From: Rebecca billardiae RCC1528
Taxonomy: Eukaryota; Haptophyta
Assembly: GCA_965240325.2 (NCBI GenBank)
Contig: OZ251227.1
Coordinates: 2,046,001 to 2,110,000 of the forward strand
Length of the DNA: 64,000 nt
Direction: 5' to 3'
The notes under the pieces were generated by a model. That model saw only the letters and a list, made by a program, of their open reading frames with translations. It did no database searches and was not told where the DNA came from. Of the stretch, positions 42,765-51,675 are shown in pieces (the first letter of the stretch is position 1; each line of letters starts with the position of its first letter). Both the position numbers and the translations under genes were made by a program.

Positions 42765-44972
42765 TCACAAGGCCTTCGGCGGCGGCGCTGCCGAATCGAT
42801 GCCGGCGCCAATCTCATCCCGGACCTGCCGCAGCTTGCGGTGCTCTGGGAGCAGGTGGTGCTCCGCCTCGAGCGCGCGCGCCGCCTCCCGCGCCACGCGC
42901 GCGCCCTCCGGATCGCCGCACGCCATCAGCGCGAGGCCGAGGTTGGCGCGCGCAAACGCCGCGCGCCGATCGCGGCCGGCGCGCTCGAGCCCGTCCGCCG
43001 CGCGCGCGTGGAGCTCGGCGGCGGCGCGCGCGTCGCCCTGCGCGCAGAGGACGGAGCCGAGCGTATCGAGCGTGTCGACGGTGTCGGGCGCCTCGGCGCC
43101 GAGGCTCGCCTCCCGCCCGGCGAGCACCGCGCGCGCCAGGCCCTCCGCCTCCGCCAGCGCGCGCCCCGACTGCGCGAGCACGGCGCAGAGCGCGCCCATC
43201 GTCGCGTAGCGCCGCGTGTCCTCGGCGCCCGCGCCGCCGTCGGCGCCGTGCGCGCCCGCCCCCTCCTCCCCCGGCGGCGGCGCCGCGCCCGCGCCCGCCG
43301 GCGCCGCCTCACGCGGCCCCTCGGCGCGCGCACGCAGCGTGTCTCTCAAGATGGCCTCCGCCTCGGCGAGGGCGCGCGGCTCGGCCGAGCCGGCGAGCGC
43401 GCGCGCGACCAGCTCGCGGCCCGCCAGCGTGAGCTTGTGCGCGGGCCCGTGCACGCGCTCGAGCGCGCTCAGGTTGCGCCGCGCGAGCGCCTCCGCCTCC
43501 GCGCACGCGCCGCGCGTGAGCAGGATGCGCGCGAGCGCGCCCCTCGACTCAAGGGTGGACGGGTGATTCGCGCCGAGGCCGGCCGCCGCCTCCTTCTGGG
43601 CGACCGTGCGCCGCGCGAGCTGCTCCGCCTCGAGCAGCGAGCCGCGCTCAGCGTGGAGCACCGTGAGGTTGTGCAGCGTGCGCAGCGTCTCCGGCGCCTC
43701 CGCGCCCAGCTGGCGCACGCGCCCGTCGAGCACGCGGCGGTACAGCGCCTCGGTCTCACCGAGCGGCGCGCCCTCCGCGCGAAGGATCGCCAGGTTCTCG
43801 ACCGAGGTGAGCGTGCTCGGGTGCTCCGCGCCGAGCCGCGCCTCCTTGCCCGCGACGGCGCGCGAGTAGAGCGCCTCCGCCTCGGCGCGGTGCGCCGGGC
43901 CGCGCGCCTTGAGCAGCACCGCGAGGTTGTTCGCCGTGGCCAGCGTGTCCGGGTGCCCAGGCCCCAGCTCAGGACTCGCCTCGCGCGCCGCCAGCTCGGC
44001 GCGGTACAGCCGCTCCGCCTCCGCCGCGTGGCCCAGCCGGCGCAGCAGGACGGCAAGCTTGTGCCGCAGCTTGAGCGGGCGCGCGGGCGAGCCGCTCGCC
44101 TCGAGCTCGCGCAGCGCACGCCGGCCGCACCCGCCGAGCCACTCGCGCAGCGCCGCGCCCACCGCCACGTTGAGCTCGTGGAAGCCCACCCCCGCCTGCA
44201 CGGCCTCGCAGATGCTGCGCCGGTCCGTCGCGGAGGACGCGGCCGAGCGCTCGACGTCGACGCGCGAGAGCGCGGCGGCGATCGAGTCGAAGTCGTCGAC
44301 GAGCGCGGTCTCGAACGCCCGGCGCGCCGAGCGCGGCATCGCGACCGAGAGCGCCGCGCCGCTCTCGACGGTGGCGTTGATCTCGAAGAGGCACCACGCG
44401 CGCGTGAGCGCGAGCGGCGCGTGCCACGGCTCGAGGACGAGCACCGTCGTGCCGATGGCGTGCACGTTGGTCTGGAAGACGGCCGACCACCACTCGAACG
44501 GGCGCGTCGCGGTGTCCCACTGCGAGTTGGTCACGAGGTCGAGCCACCAGAACGCCTCGGCGGCGTCGGCCGAGCCTGCGGCCTCGGCGGCCGCCTCCAA
44601 CGCCTCGACGAGCGAGCCAAACGCCAGCCCCCACGCGTGGCTGACGAAGCGCGTCGCGCGGCCGAGGTCGCCGGCGGAGCCAACGACGGTCGGCGTGCCA
44701 TCCGCAGCCGGCGCATCCGCTGCCTGCCCGCCGTGCCCGCGCGCGAGCAGCTCGACGTACGAGCAGCGCGCGACGCGCGTGAGCGGCCGGATGAGCTCAA
44801 AGCACACGTCTTCGGTGCTGAGCGGCTCGCCGGCGCCGCGGGCCGAAGGGGGCTGCTCCCACGCGCGGTGGGTGCGCGGCGGGCCTGGCTCGGGCGCGCG
44901 CGCGCGGGCCATCTCCCGCAGCGCGCGCAGCACGCCGAGGCGAACGCCGCGTCTCTCGAAATCGGCCGCCAT
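42765..44972 (-). CDS. TIR-like domain + tetratricopeptide-repeat protein, intact copy
   Basis: 735 residues, no intron needed; start MAADFERRG. Residues about 75-230 form a conserved module: ELLARG, RATRFVSHAWGLAFGSLVEA, FWWLDLVTNSQ, FEWWSAVFQTNVHAIGTTVL, VLEPWHAPLALTRAWCLFEI. Alternation of FVSHAW, WLDL and the LTRAWCLFEI block resembles TIR-fold domains of protist TPR proteins; this is a resemblance by eye. From about 290 to 700 come about nine kinesin-light-chain-style TPRs of 42 residues (HPDTLATANNLAVLLKARG, HPSTLTSVENLAILRAEG, APETLRTLHNLTVLHAERG and so on), typical of protein-binding scaffolds. No nucleotide-binding NB-ARC module is present between them. It converges on the ParA-like gene and was duplicated with it. 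Confidence 0.8.
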   Translation of the reverse strand: MAADFERRGVRLGVLRALREMARARAPEPGPPRTHRAWEQPPSARGAGEPLSTEDVCFELIRPLTRVARCSYVELLARGHGGQAADAPAADGTPTVVGSAGDLGRATRFVSHAWGLAFGSLVEALEAAAEAAGSADAAEAFWWLDLVTNSQWDTATRPFEWWSAVFQTNVHAIGTTVLVLEPWHAPLALTRAWCLFEINATVESGAALSVAMPRSARRAFETALVDDFDSIAAALSRVDVERSAASSATDRRSICEAVQAGVGFHELNVAVGAALREWLGGCGRRALRELEASGSPARPLKLRHKLAVLLRRLGHAAEAERLYRAELAAREASPELGPGHPDTLATANNLAVLLKARGPAHRAEAEALYSRAVAGKEARLGAEHPSTLTSVENLAILRAEGAPLGETEALYRRVLDGRVRQLGAEAPETLRTLHNLTVLHAERGSLLEAEQLARRTVAQKEAAAGLGANHPSTLESRGALARILLTRGACAEAEALARRNLSALERVHGPAHKLTLAGRELVARALAGSAEPRALAEAEAILRDTLRARAEGPREAAPAGAGAAPPPGEEGAGAHGADGGAGAEDTRRYATMGALCAVLAQSGRALAEAEGLARAVLAGREASLGAEAPDTVDTLDTLGSVLCAQGDARAAAELHARAADGLERAGRDRRAAFARANLGLALMACGDPEGARVAREAARALEAEHHLLPEHRKLRQVRDEIGAGIDSAAPPPKAL

Positions 44973-45045
44973 GCTGACGACGTCTCATTACCCCCATATT
45001 CAATATGGGGGTACTATCACGCCTTAACCAAGTGTGCACGTTAAA

Positions 45046-45798
45046 GGCCAACCGGTCCAGACCTCAGGATTATCCTTAACCTGCACGCCAGTGGGCGGCC
45101 CACTGGCGTGCAGGTTAAGGGTTTCGTCAGGTTGGCGCGCGTGTGGGGCGACGCTCCCGCCGCCACCTCGCTCTCGCCTTCCGCCGCCAGGGCGAGGCCG
45201 CGCGAAGTCCAGTAGATCTTCCGATGGGACGCAGCGGGGCGGTAGCGAAGCGGTGAACTACTGTCGCTTGCGCGTGGCGCAGCGCTTCGCGCCCTCGCAC
45301 CTCGACGGTCAGCTGCAGGCCCGCGCGAGCGCGAGCCGGTGTGCCGCCGCCACATTCAGCCAGAGACATGCCGCGCCTTGCCTGCCGAGGCAGCGAAGAG
45401 GCACGCACGTGAAGCCGCTGGGCGCCATGGCGCGCGCCCATGACCGTACTGTCACATGGCTCACGCCGTCCTGGGATGCGCGCCTCGGGTTGCGCTCAGC
45501 GCGCGCATACTTTGCGGGGACGACAGCACGGCTGAAGCCGAGAGGCGGCGCACACGCCCGTGCGGGCTCAAGGCGCCGAGAAGATGGTCAGACGCGAGTT
45601 GCCCGGCGCAGGGCGGCGCAGAAAGGCCCTATGCCTCTGCCCGACCGCGTGCGCCATCGCCGCGTGCACGTCTACGACCGCGGCGGCGCGGCAGCGGGCG
45701 GCGCCTCGCGGCGGATGGCTGTGGCGGGCGCACGCGGCGGGTTTTGAATTTTTCTCATTTTCCGAGTTTCCCAAATCCTGAGGTCTGGACCGGTTGGC
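45046..45798. mobile_element. TIR insertion element, 753 bp, non-autonomous
   Basis: Perfect 25-bp terminal inverted repeats: GCCAACCGGTCCAGACCTCA plus GGATT at 45047-45071, and its reverse complement at 45774-45798. Just inside the left end is a perfect hairpin (45074-45120). Flanks CACGTTAAA and ATAGTAAACTG are contiguous, apart from two bases, at 42613-42635, which serves as an empty site. No clear target duplication and no transposase motif; a 237-codon frame through it is Arg/Ser-rich and unrecognised. Confidence 0.82.
45074..45120. repeat. Perfect hairpin, 23-bp arms, 1-nt spacer
   Basis: CCTTAACCTGCACGCCAGTG plus GGC is followed after a single G by its exact reverse complement. It lies 2 bp inside the left terminal repeat of the insertion element. 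Confidence 0.9.
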
Positions 45799-45912
45799 AT
45801 AGTAAACTGTAGGCGGCGGAAATTTTTCACAGCAGGATGGCGGTCGCGCCAAACCTCGGCCCTCGTCATCATTCTTTTCAAAACGAAGCATCGACTCCTC
45901 GGCTCCCGCACG

Positions 45913-48717
45913 ATGCCGCGCGCACGGGCGGGCCCGTCGGCGCCGGCGCCGCGGGCGCTCGATCTGGCGGGCGCGAGCGGCCTCGTGTCGTCGATGCTCA
46001 CCACGCCCTCCGCGCGCTCCGGCACGCTCGTGAGCATCAACGACGAGACGATCCAGGCCGTCCTCGCCACGCTCGTGCGTGAGATGATCGAGCTGCGCGA
46101 GGAGGGCGGATCGGCCGCGTCCTCCGCCACCGATCGGGAGGTGCAGCACGAGCTCCGCGCGCTGCGCGCGCACGTGCGAGAGCTCGAATCACGCCTCTCC
46201 CACGCGCACGACGCGGCTGCCCGCGCGGAGGCTCGAGCTGACGAGGCCGCCGACGCCGCGACGCGTGTGCGCGATGCGTCGCGTGCGGATATTGTTCGCG
46301 CCGTCGACGCGCGCCTGGACGGCGTGCACGTGACGCAGCAGCAGCTGGCCGAGGGCCTGCGCGCCGTCAAGGCACGCGCCAAGACGGCGCACGCCGCGGC
46401 CGAGGACGCGCTCGGCCGGGCCGTGCAGCTCGAGTCTGCGCGGCTCTCCGCGGCTGAGCAGCACGTGCGCTCGGCCGGCGACGCCGAGACTGCCGCGTCT
46501 GCCTCGGCGTCCCTCCGGCGGCAGCTGGAGCGATGGCAGGCGCAGGCGTCCGCGCAGCTCGAGGCCGACGCGCGCGCCGTGCACGAGCAGCTCGCCGCCA
46601 TCCGCGCCGAGCTCGCCGACGCAGCCACGCGCTCGGCGGCGGACGGGCGCCGCCAGCTCGCGGCCGAGGCATCGGCCGTGCTCGGCAGCGCACATACAGA
46701 GGTGGCGCGCGCGGCGCGCGCGGAGGTGGAGGCGCGCGGCGCGGAGCTGCGCGAGGTGGTGCGCGCGCACGTCGCGAGCGAGGCCTCCGCGCTCGGCTCC
46801 GCGCTCGACGCGCGCATCGGCGCCGCCACCGTCGAGCTCGAGGCCTCGTGGCACGCGCACCACGGCCGCGTGGTCGCCGCCCTCAAGGAGGAGCTGCTGG
46901 CACTGGCGCTCGCGGCGCGCGCCGAGGGCGAGCGCGCGGACGAGCGCGCGCGGGGCGCGGGCAGGGGCGGCGCGGAGGCGCGGCGGGAGGACGCGTCGCC
47001 TGCGCCGGCCGCCGCCGCCGCCGCGGCCGCCGCCGCCGCGGCCGCCGCCGCCGAGGCCGCCGCCGCGGCAGCGACCAAGGCCGCCGCGGACGCCGGCGCC
47101 ATCGCCGCCGAGACGGGCCGCGAGCGCGCCGCCGCCGCTGAGACGCGCGCCGCCGCAGAGGCTGCGGCGGCGGCGGCGGGCAAGGCGGCGGCGGAGGCCG
47201 CGTTCGTCGCCGCCGAGGCGGCGCGTGAGCGCACTGCGGCGTCAGAGACGCGCGCCGCCGCCGAGGCTGCGGCGGCCGCGGCGAGCAAGGCGGCCAAGGA
47301 GGCCGGCGCGATCGCGGCCGAGGCGGGCCGCGAGCGCGCCGCCGCCGCGGACGCGCGCGCCGCCGTCGAGTCCGCCGCGAGCTCGAGCAGTGCGATCGCC
47401 GACGCGCAGCGACGGAGCGCGCAGCAGCTGCAGCAGCAGCTGGAGTCGCAGCAGAGCACGATCGACGAGCTGCTCGCCGCGCAGGCGGAGGCGGGGCGCG
47501 CCTCCGAGACCGTGCGCGCGCACGCGGCCGCGCTCCGATCGGTGAACGACGCCCTCGCGCGGCACGAGCAGACGCAGGGCGCGATCGGCCGAGGCCTGGC
47601 CGAGCTGAGGCAGGAGCTGGCGAGCGAGCGCGCCGCGTTCGAGGCGAGCCTGGCGCGCGCTGGCGGGCGGGGCCTGCCCGCGGCCGCGCAGCAGGAGCTC
47701 GCCGCCCTGCGCGCCGATCTCACCGCGCTGGCCGAAGCGAGCGAGGCCGCGGGCGGGGCGACGCGCGCGCAGGACGATCGCGCGCGCGCTCGCGAGGAGG
47801 CGGAGGCGCGCGCGCGCGCGGAGCTGGAGGCGGCGGCGGCGCGCTCGGAGGAGGAGCGCGCGGCGCTGGGCGCGCAGCTGTCCCAGCTCTCCGCCGCGCA
47901 CGCGCAGCTCGGCGCGCAGCAGACGGAGCTGCGCCGGCTCGTCGCGACTGACCTCAGTCGCCTTGCCGCCCAGCTCGACGGCAAGGCAGATGCGCGCGCG
48001 CTCGAGGCCAAGGTGGATGCGCACGACGCGGCCGCGCTGCACCGCCTCTTCCAGTCGCTGCTCGAGGAGCTGACCGCCGACCCGTCGCGGCTGTACTACC
48101 ACCGGCGCCACTTCTCCTCGCGCCCGCACCTGCTGTCCAAGTACTGGGCGACGCAGACGGTCGGCGGCGCGTACGTGTGGCCGCGCGCGGCCGGGGTGAC
48201 GGGCACGGCATTTGGCGCGAGCGGCCGCGTGCGCGTGCGCCGGCCGCGCGCGCGCTCGGCGGGCGTGGCGGTGGGAGGGCGCGCGCATGACGATGCCGGC
48301 GTGTCCTACGGCGTGCCGACCACGCGAGCCGCGACGACCTCGCCGATGCACCCCGGCGCGGGCGGCTCCACGCCGCCGCTGTGGCGCTCGCCCCCCTCGG
48401 GCTCGGGCTCGGACGGCGCCGAGGGCGAGTACTCCTACTCCTACTCCGCCCATGGCACGGGCGCAGTAGCTGGCGGGCATGGAGCGGGCGCGTCAGCCGA
48501 GGGCGGCGTGCGCGAGGAGGCGCCGCAGCCCGGCGGCAAGAGGGAGGGCGTCAGGCACGTGCCGCGGCGGCGGCCGCGTTCGGGCGCGGCGGTGGCCTCG
48601 GCAATCGCCGCCGCCGGCCCGGCAAAGCAGCCGGCCGCCGCCGGCCCTTCTCGGCTACGCGTCGGCCCGGTGAGGCCGGTCGCCGCGGCAGAGGCGCACC
48701 AGCTCCACTTGCGCTGA
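45913..48717 (+). CDS. Large Ala-rich coiled-coil protein
   Basis: 934 residues in one open frame from ATG 45913. Residues 45-800 are nearly continuous heptad-type sequence rich in Ala, Glu, Arg and Gln (REMIELREEGGSAAS, QLERWQAQASAQLEADARAV, LSQLSAAHAQLGAQQTELRR). An internal array of three 35-residue repeats (about 390-495; KAAxxAGAIAAETGRERAAA plus ETRAAAEAAAAAA) is encoded by 105-bp units. A conserved-looking C-terminal block follows the coil: LYYHRRHFSSRPHLLSKYWA TQTV. The tail is Gly/Pro/Ser-rich. Such proteins are usually structural (cytoskeleton, flagellar or centrosomal scaffolds); no specific family is recognised. The antisense strand also has a long frame, an effect of GC bias. Confidence 0.75.
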   Translation: MPRARAGPSAPAPRALDLAGASGLVSSMLTTPSARSGTLVSINDETIQAVLATLVREMIELREEGGSAASSATDREVQHELRALRAHVRELESRLSHAHDAAARAEARADEAADAATRVRDASRADIVRAVDARLDGVHVTQQQLAEGLRAVKARAKTAHAAAEDALGRAVQLESARLSAAEQHVRSAGDAETAASASASLRRQLERWQAQASAQLEADARAVHEQLAAIRAELADAATRSAADGRRQLAAEASAVLGSAHTEVARAARAEVEARGAELREVVRAHVASEASALGSALDARIGAATVELEASWHAHHGRVVAALKEELLALALAARAEGERADERARGAGRGGAEARREDASPAPAAAAAAAAAAAAAAAEAAAAAATKAAADAGAIAAETGRERAAAAETRAAAEAAAAAAGKAAAEAAFVAAEAARERTAASETRAAAEAAAAAASKAAKEAGAIAAEAGRERAAAADARAAVESAASSSSAIADAQRRSAQQLQQQLESQQSTIDELLAAQAEAGRASETVRAHAAALRSVNDALARHEQTQGAIGRGLAELRQELASERAAFEASLARAGGRGLPAAAQQELAALRADLTALAEASEAAGGATRAQDDRARAREEAEARARAELEAAAARSEEERAALGAQLSQLSAAHAQLGAQQTELRRLVATDLSRLAAQLDGKADARALEAKVDAHDAAALHRLFQSLLEELTADPSRLYYHRRHFSSRPHLLSKYWATQTVGGAYVWPRAAGVTGTAFGASGRVRVRRPRARSAGVAVGGRAHDDAGVSYGVPTTRAATTSPMHPGAGGSTPPLWRSPPSGSGSDGAEGEYSYSYSAHGTGAVAGGHGAGASAEGGVREEAPQPGGKREGVRHVPRRRPRSGAAVASAIAAAGPAKQPAAAGPSRLRVGPVRPVAAAEAHQLHLR
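47075..47389 (+). repeat. 105-bp in-frame tandem repeat, three copies
   Basis: Three units encode 35-residue Ala-rich segments KAAADAGAIAAETGRERAAA..., KAAAEAAFVAAEAARERTAA..., KAAKEAGAIAAEAGRERAAA.... The period of 35 equals five heptads, so the coiled-coil register is kept. Confidence 0.75.
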
Positions 48718-49026
48718 GAGCTGGTATCTGATTCGCGCAGTCGTTGTTCTCGCTCAAAGGCTCACTGACTTAGCACCGACGATACGTAACTTACCATCAG
48801 CCAGTCACTAGACACACTGCGCAGCGGATTAAATGCGCCGACGCATCAAAAATAAATCTGCGGCCCCAATAATCTCGCGCGCGCACGAGAGTGTCGGTTC
48901 GCGAATGAGCACAGCCGTCGGTTTCGTCCAGTGCGAATGTTCAGCGAAGGTTTCGTCCGGTCAAATACCAACCGCAGTACGCGCGGTACTCAATCGCCGG
49001 GCGCTGCAAGTGAGCGGTCGAGCAGC
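48718..49026. other. Intergenic, 5' flank of PP2C
   Basis: AT-richer than the flanks, with AAAAATAAATC near 48848. No gene; the PP2C frame is open upstream to 48931. Confidence 0.45.
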
Positions 49027-50586
49027 ATGCTGTCGTCCGCTGCGCCGGCGCACCCGCCGTTGTCGCAGCGGCTCGCAGAGGGCCTGACGAACAGCTTCCG
49101 GCAGCGCCGGCTCACCCTCGATGGCATCGACACCAGCGAGCTCAAGGAAGTCCGCGCCAAGCACGCTGCTGAACATGACGACAAGCCGAAGCCGAGCTCG
49201 CGCCGAATGAGCTTGAGGTGAGGCGCGTGGGCCACGCGCTGCGCCCGTGCGCGGCGGGAGGCCAGGCTTCGCTCGGTGCAGGAGAGCGGCCGGGGACGAG
49301 GTCAGCGGGCATGCGCAGCGCCCGATCCCCCCGCGCGGTCCAGCGCGTGCTCACGCGCGCATTGCGCACGACCTTGCCGCGCGCGCGCGCGCAGCCCCGA
49401 GATGGTGACGGGCTGGCTCTCCCACGCACCGCCCGTGGAGGAGCTCTTCCCTCGCAGCGTGGTGGGCACCTTCAGCTGCCACGGCACAGAGCCGGGCAGG
49501 CGGCCCGGCGCGCCCGCGGGCAAGATCAACCAGGACCGCGGCCTCGTGTCCTACCCGTTTGCCGGCAACCCGGCCGCGGCCATGTTTGCAGTCTTCGACG
49601 GGCACGGTGCGTGCGGCGCGGCGCGGCGCGGCGCGGCGCGGCGCGGCGCGGCGCGCGCGCGCTCGCTCATGCGCGCCGCCCCGCGCGCCCGCCCGCAGGG
49701 CTGAGCGGCGCCGAGTGCTCGCAGTTTGTCGCGCACACGCTGCAGGCGCTGCTCGAGGACCACCCGGCGCTCTTCGACGAGCCCGAGCGCGCGCTGCAGG
49801 AGTCGTTCGTGCGCGTGGACGAGCTGCTCGGCTTGGAGCGCGGGAGCATCGACGCCGAGGCGTCGGGCACGACCGCCACCGTCATCCTGCTCATCGAGGA
49901 CGTGCTGTACACCGCGTGCTGCGGCGACTCGCGCGCCGTGCTCGCCTCGCACGGCAAGCGCAAGGGCCAGGTCGTGGCCCACGATCTGAGCCGCGACCAC
50001 AAGCCCGACCTGCCCGAGGAGCTCGCGCGGATCAAAAAGCATGGCGGGTTCGTCTCGCCGCCCGAGGACTGGGGCGGCCCCGCGCGCGTCTACCTCGACT
50101 CGCAGCACACCGCGCCGGGCCTCGCCATGTCGCGATCCATCGGCGACCACGGCGTCAAGCGCATCGGCGTGACGGCTGAGCCGGACGTGAGCGTGCGCAA
50201 GCTCTCGGAGCAGGACGCCTTCATCGTGCTCGCGTCGGATGGCGTGTGGGAGTTCCTCCAATCGGACGCGGCGGCGACGCTCGTCGCCCCCTTGCTCGCA
50301 AGATCGGGCGCCACGAATGCGTGCACCAAGTGCGCGCGCGGACCGCGCCCATCGCCGTGCGCGCGCTCGCGCGCGCGCGCTCGCGCACGTGGCCATTGCC
50401 TGGCCTGCGAGCCTGCCCCTTGCCGCGCTGCTGACGCCCTGCGCGACGCCCGGACGTCGGACCGACCCGGCTGATCGCAGGCTGATCGAGCGCGCGTCGG
50501 CCGCATGGCGAAAGGAGGAGGGCGACTACCGGGATGATATCACCGCGATGATCATCAAGCTCCCATGCATGCCCGAGCCCAAGTGA
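49027..50586 (+). CDS. PP2C-type Ser/Thr protein phosphatase, four exons
   Basis: Exons 49027-49217, 49395-49606, 49699-50329 and 50481-50586 splice in frame (phases 2, 1, 2) to 379 residues. PP2C enzymes are metal-dependent (Mg/Mn) phosphatases acting as stress and signalling off-switches. Motifs seen: GKINQDRGLVSYPF and MFAVFDGHG (metal-binding Asp), SGTTATVILL, CCGDSRAVLAS, LSRDHKPDLPEE, GLAMSRSIGDHGVKRIG, FIVLASDGVWEFL and the closing DDITAMIIKL with its metal-binding Asp. The N-terminal exon encodes LSQRLAEGLTNSFRQRRLTL and a charged stretch, with no signal peptide. An inverted, truncated copy lies at 37758-38823. The exon 1-2 junction (RRMSL-SPEMVTGW) is inferred from phase and could be shifted. 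Confidence 0.88.
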
Positions 50587-51523
50587 GGCGCAGCGCTTAC
50601 TTATCTCTGTACCCCCATAGTCCTTTCGTCTCCGTTTCAGTGCACACCACCCCGGGGCTCGCGCCTCGCGGGAGGCGCGCTGTCCGTCCGTCGGCCACGC
50701 ATTCACGATCATCGTTGCTCTTGGCCGCTCACGCTTACCCGAGTCGCACCTGTTACAGCTGCGGCACGGCACCGGCGGACATTCAAACTCACATTCACAT
50801 GCGCTAGGCATCCAGGCTTATTACATCACTACACCAACGGTCGGACATATATGCTGCTAGTCGCCGCGCGCTATATGGCTACATACGTGTGCTGACTGCT
50901 ACGACTCAATATGACCGCATCATACACAGTTATACACTGCTTACTAATAGTGTTCCGTGGACTGAATCCGCGTCTGACTGAGTCTGATGATAAGACCCAC
51001 TACTGAATAACCAACTACGTAGTTGGTTATTGGGGGCCCGCGGTGCCGAGCTGTGCCACCGACTGCCCGACCGCTCCGTCACTCAGACACTCAGCACGCT
51101 GCAGCCTCGCCGCCGCGTCGATGCCGAGTGCGTACGAGTACAACTGCAAGGGCCGCCGTCGGCGCGCGTCGCCGGTGCCGCCGCGGCCGGTGTCACGGGT
51201 GTGACCGACTACGGAGCGGCCGGACTCGGGGCGACTGCGAGCACGGGTGAGAGGGGCCAGCACGGCGTCGCCCGTAGCATATATATATATGCCACCTCGC
51301 CATCGTTACCGGCGGACTCGCCGCGGCTCGCAGCCATCAGCCTCGGTGGCTCTCGTGTCAGGCAGTCCGAGGCATCCGCCATCGTGAGCGCCAGAGCCGC
51401 TCCGACTCTCGGACTCGGACTGGCACGGTCAGCGCGCGGCTCGATGCGCCAGTCAAGCAGTGGAGACTCGAGACCGGCGGGCGAGAGCAAAATAGATGTG
51501 CGCGCGGTCCAGCTCGTGCTGCC
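49516..51523 (+). repeat. Segmental duplication B, copy 2 (carries PP2C exons 2-4)
   Basis: Matches the reverse complement of 36868-38823. It starts inside PP2C exon 2 and ends at GTCCAGCTCGTGCTGC. Because PP2C is complete here and beheaded in the other copy, this is the ancestral arrangement. Confidence 0.88.
51006..51031. repeat. Perfect 26-bp palindrome
   Basis: AATAACCAACTAC followed directly by its reverse complement. In the inverted copy (about 37340-37362) one half is shortened (AATAACCAACTACGTTGGTT), so the palindrome is intact only here. Confidence 0.9.
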
Positions 51524-51528
51524 CGGAC

Positions 51529-51631
51529 GCCCATTTCATATAGTCACTGAGCTCAAAAACCTACCGGCGTCGCCCGTCCCGGTCGTCGGTAGGTTTTGAG
51601 CCCCTGAGAGAGTGAGAGTGAGACGGCCCGG
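51529..51631. repeat. Small hairpin repeat (MITE-like), copy 2
   Basis: GCTCAAAAACCTACCG and CGGTAGGTTTTGAGC are exact complements apart from one A, flanking about 25 bp. It lies 6 bp outside the end of duplication B and matches 36099-36190 in the same orientation. Confidence 0.7.
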
Positions 51632-51675
51632 ACGCCGGCGACGCCGGCCTCGTGATGGCCTGCTCGGTCTCGTCG

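Larger units (their letters stand above)
40514..44988 (+). repeat. Segmental duplication A, copy 2
   Basis: Direct repeat of 27566-31818. In this copy both genes are open. It also carries a roughly 100-bp insertion (42553-42655) absent from copy 1. Confidence 0.92.
44989..45912. other. Insertion-rich intergenic region
   Basis: Contains the palindrome CCCCCATATT-C-AATATGGGGG (44993-45013), an interrupted MITE-like repeat, a terminal-inverted-repeat insertion and the short repeat shared with 33353-33412. No host gene is seen. Confidence 0.5.
50587..51675. other. 3' flank of PP2C and repeat-rich intergenic DNA
   Basis: Mostly the shared arm of duplication B. Contains the palindrome at 51006-51031, a TATATATATATG tract near 51280 and the hairpin repeat at 51529-51631. 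No gene is supported. Confidence 0.5.

Noticed and set aside
42840-45044. 734-codon plus-strand frame opposite the intact TIR-like/TPR gene
   Set aside because: Arg/Leu repeats mirror the TPR codons. The minus strand carries the recognisable repeats.
45672-48011. 779-codon minus-strand frame opposite the coiled-coil gene
   Set aside because: Ala/Ser-rich reverse reading of a heptad protein, with no independent motif.
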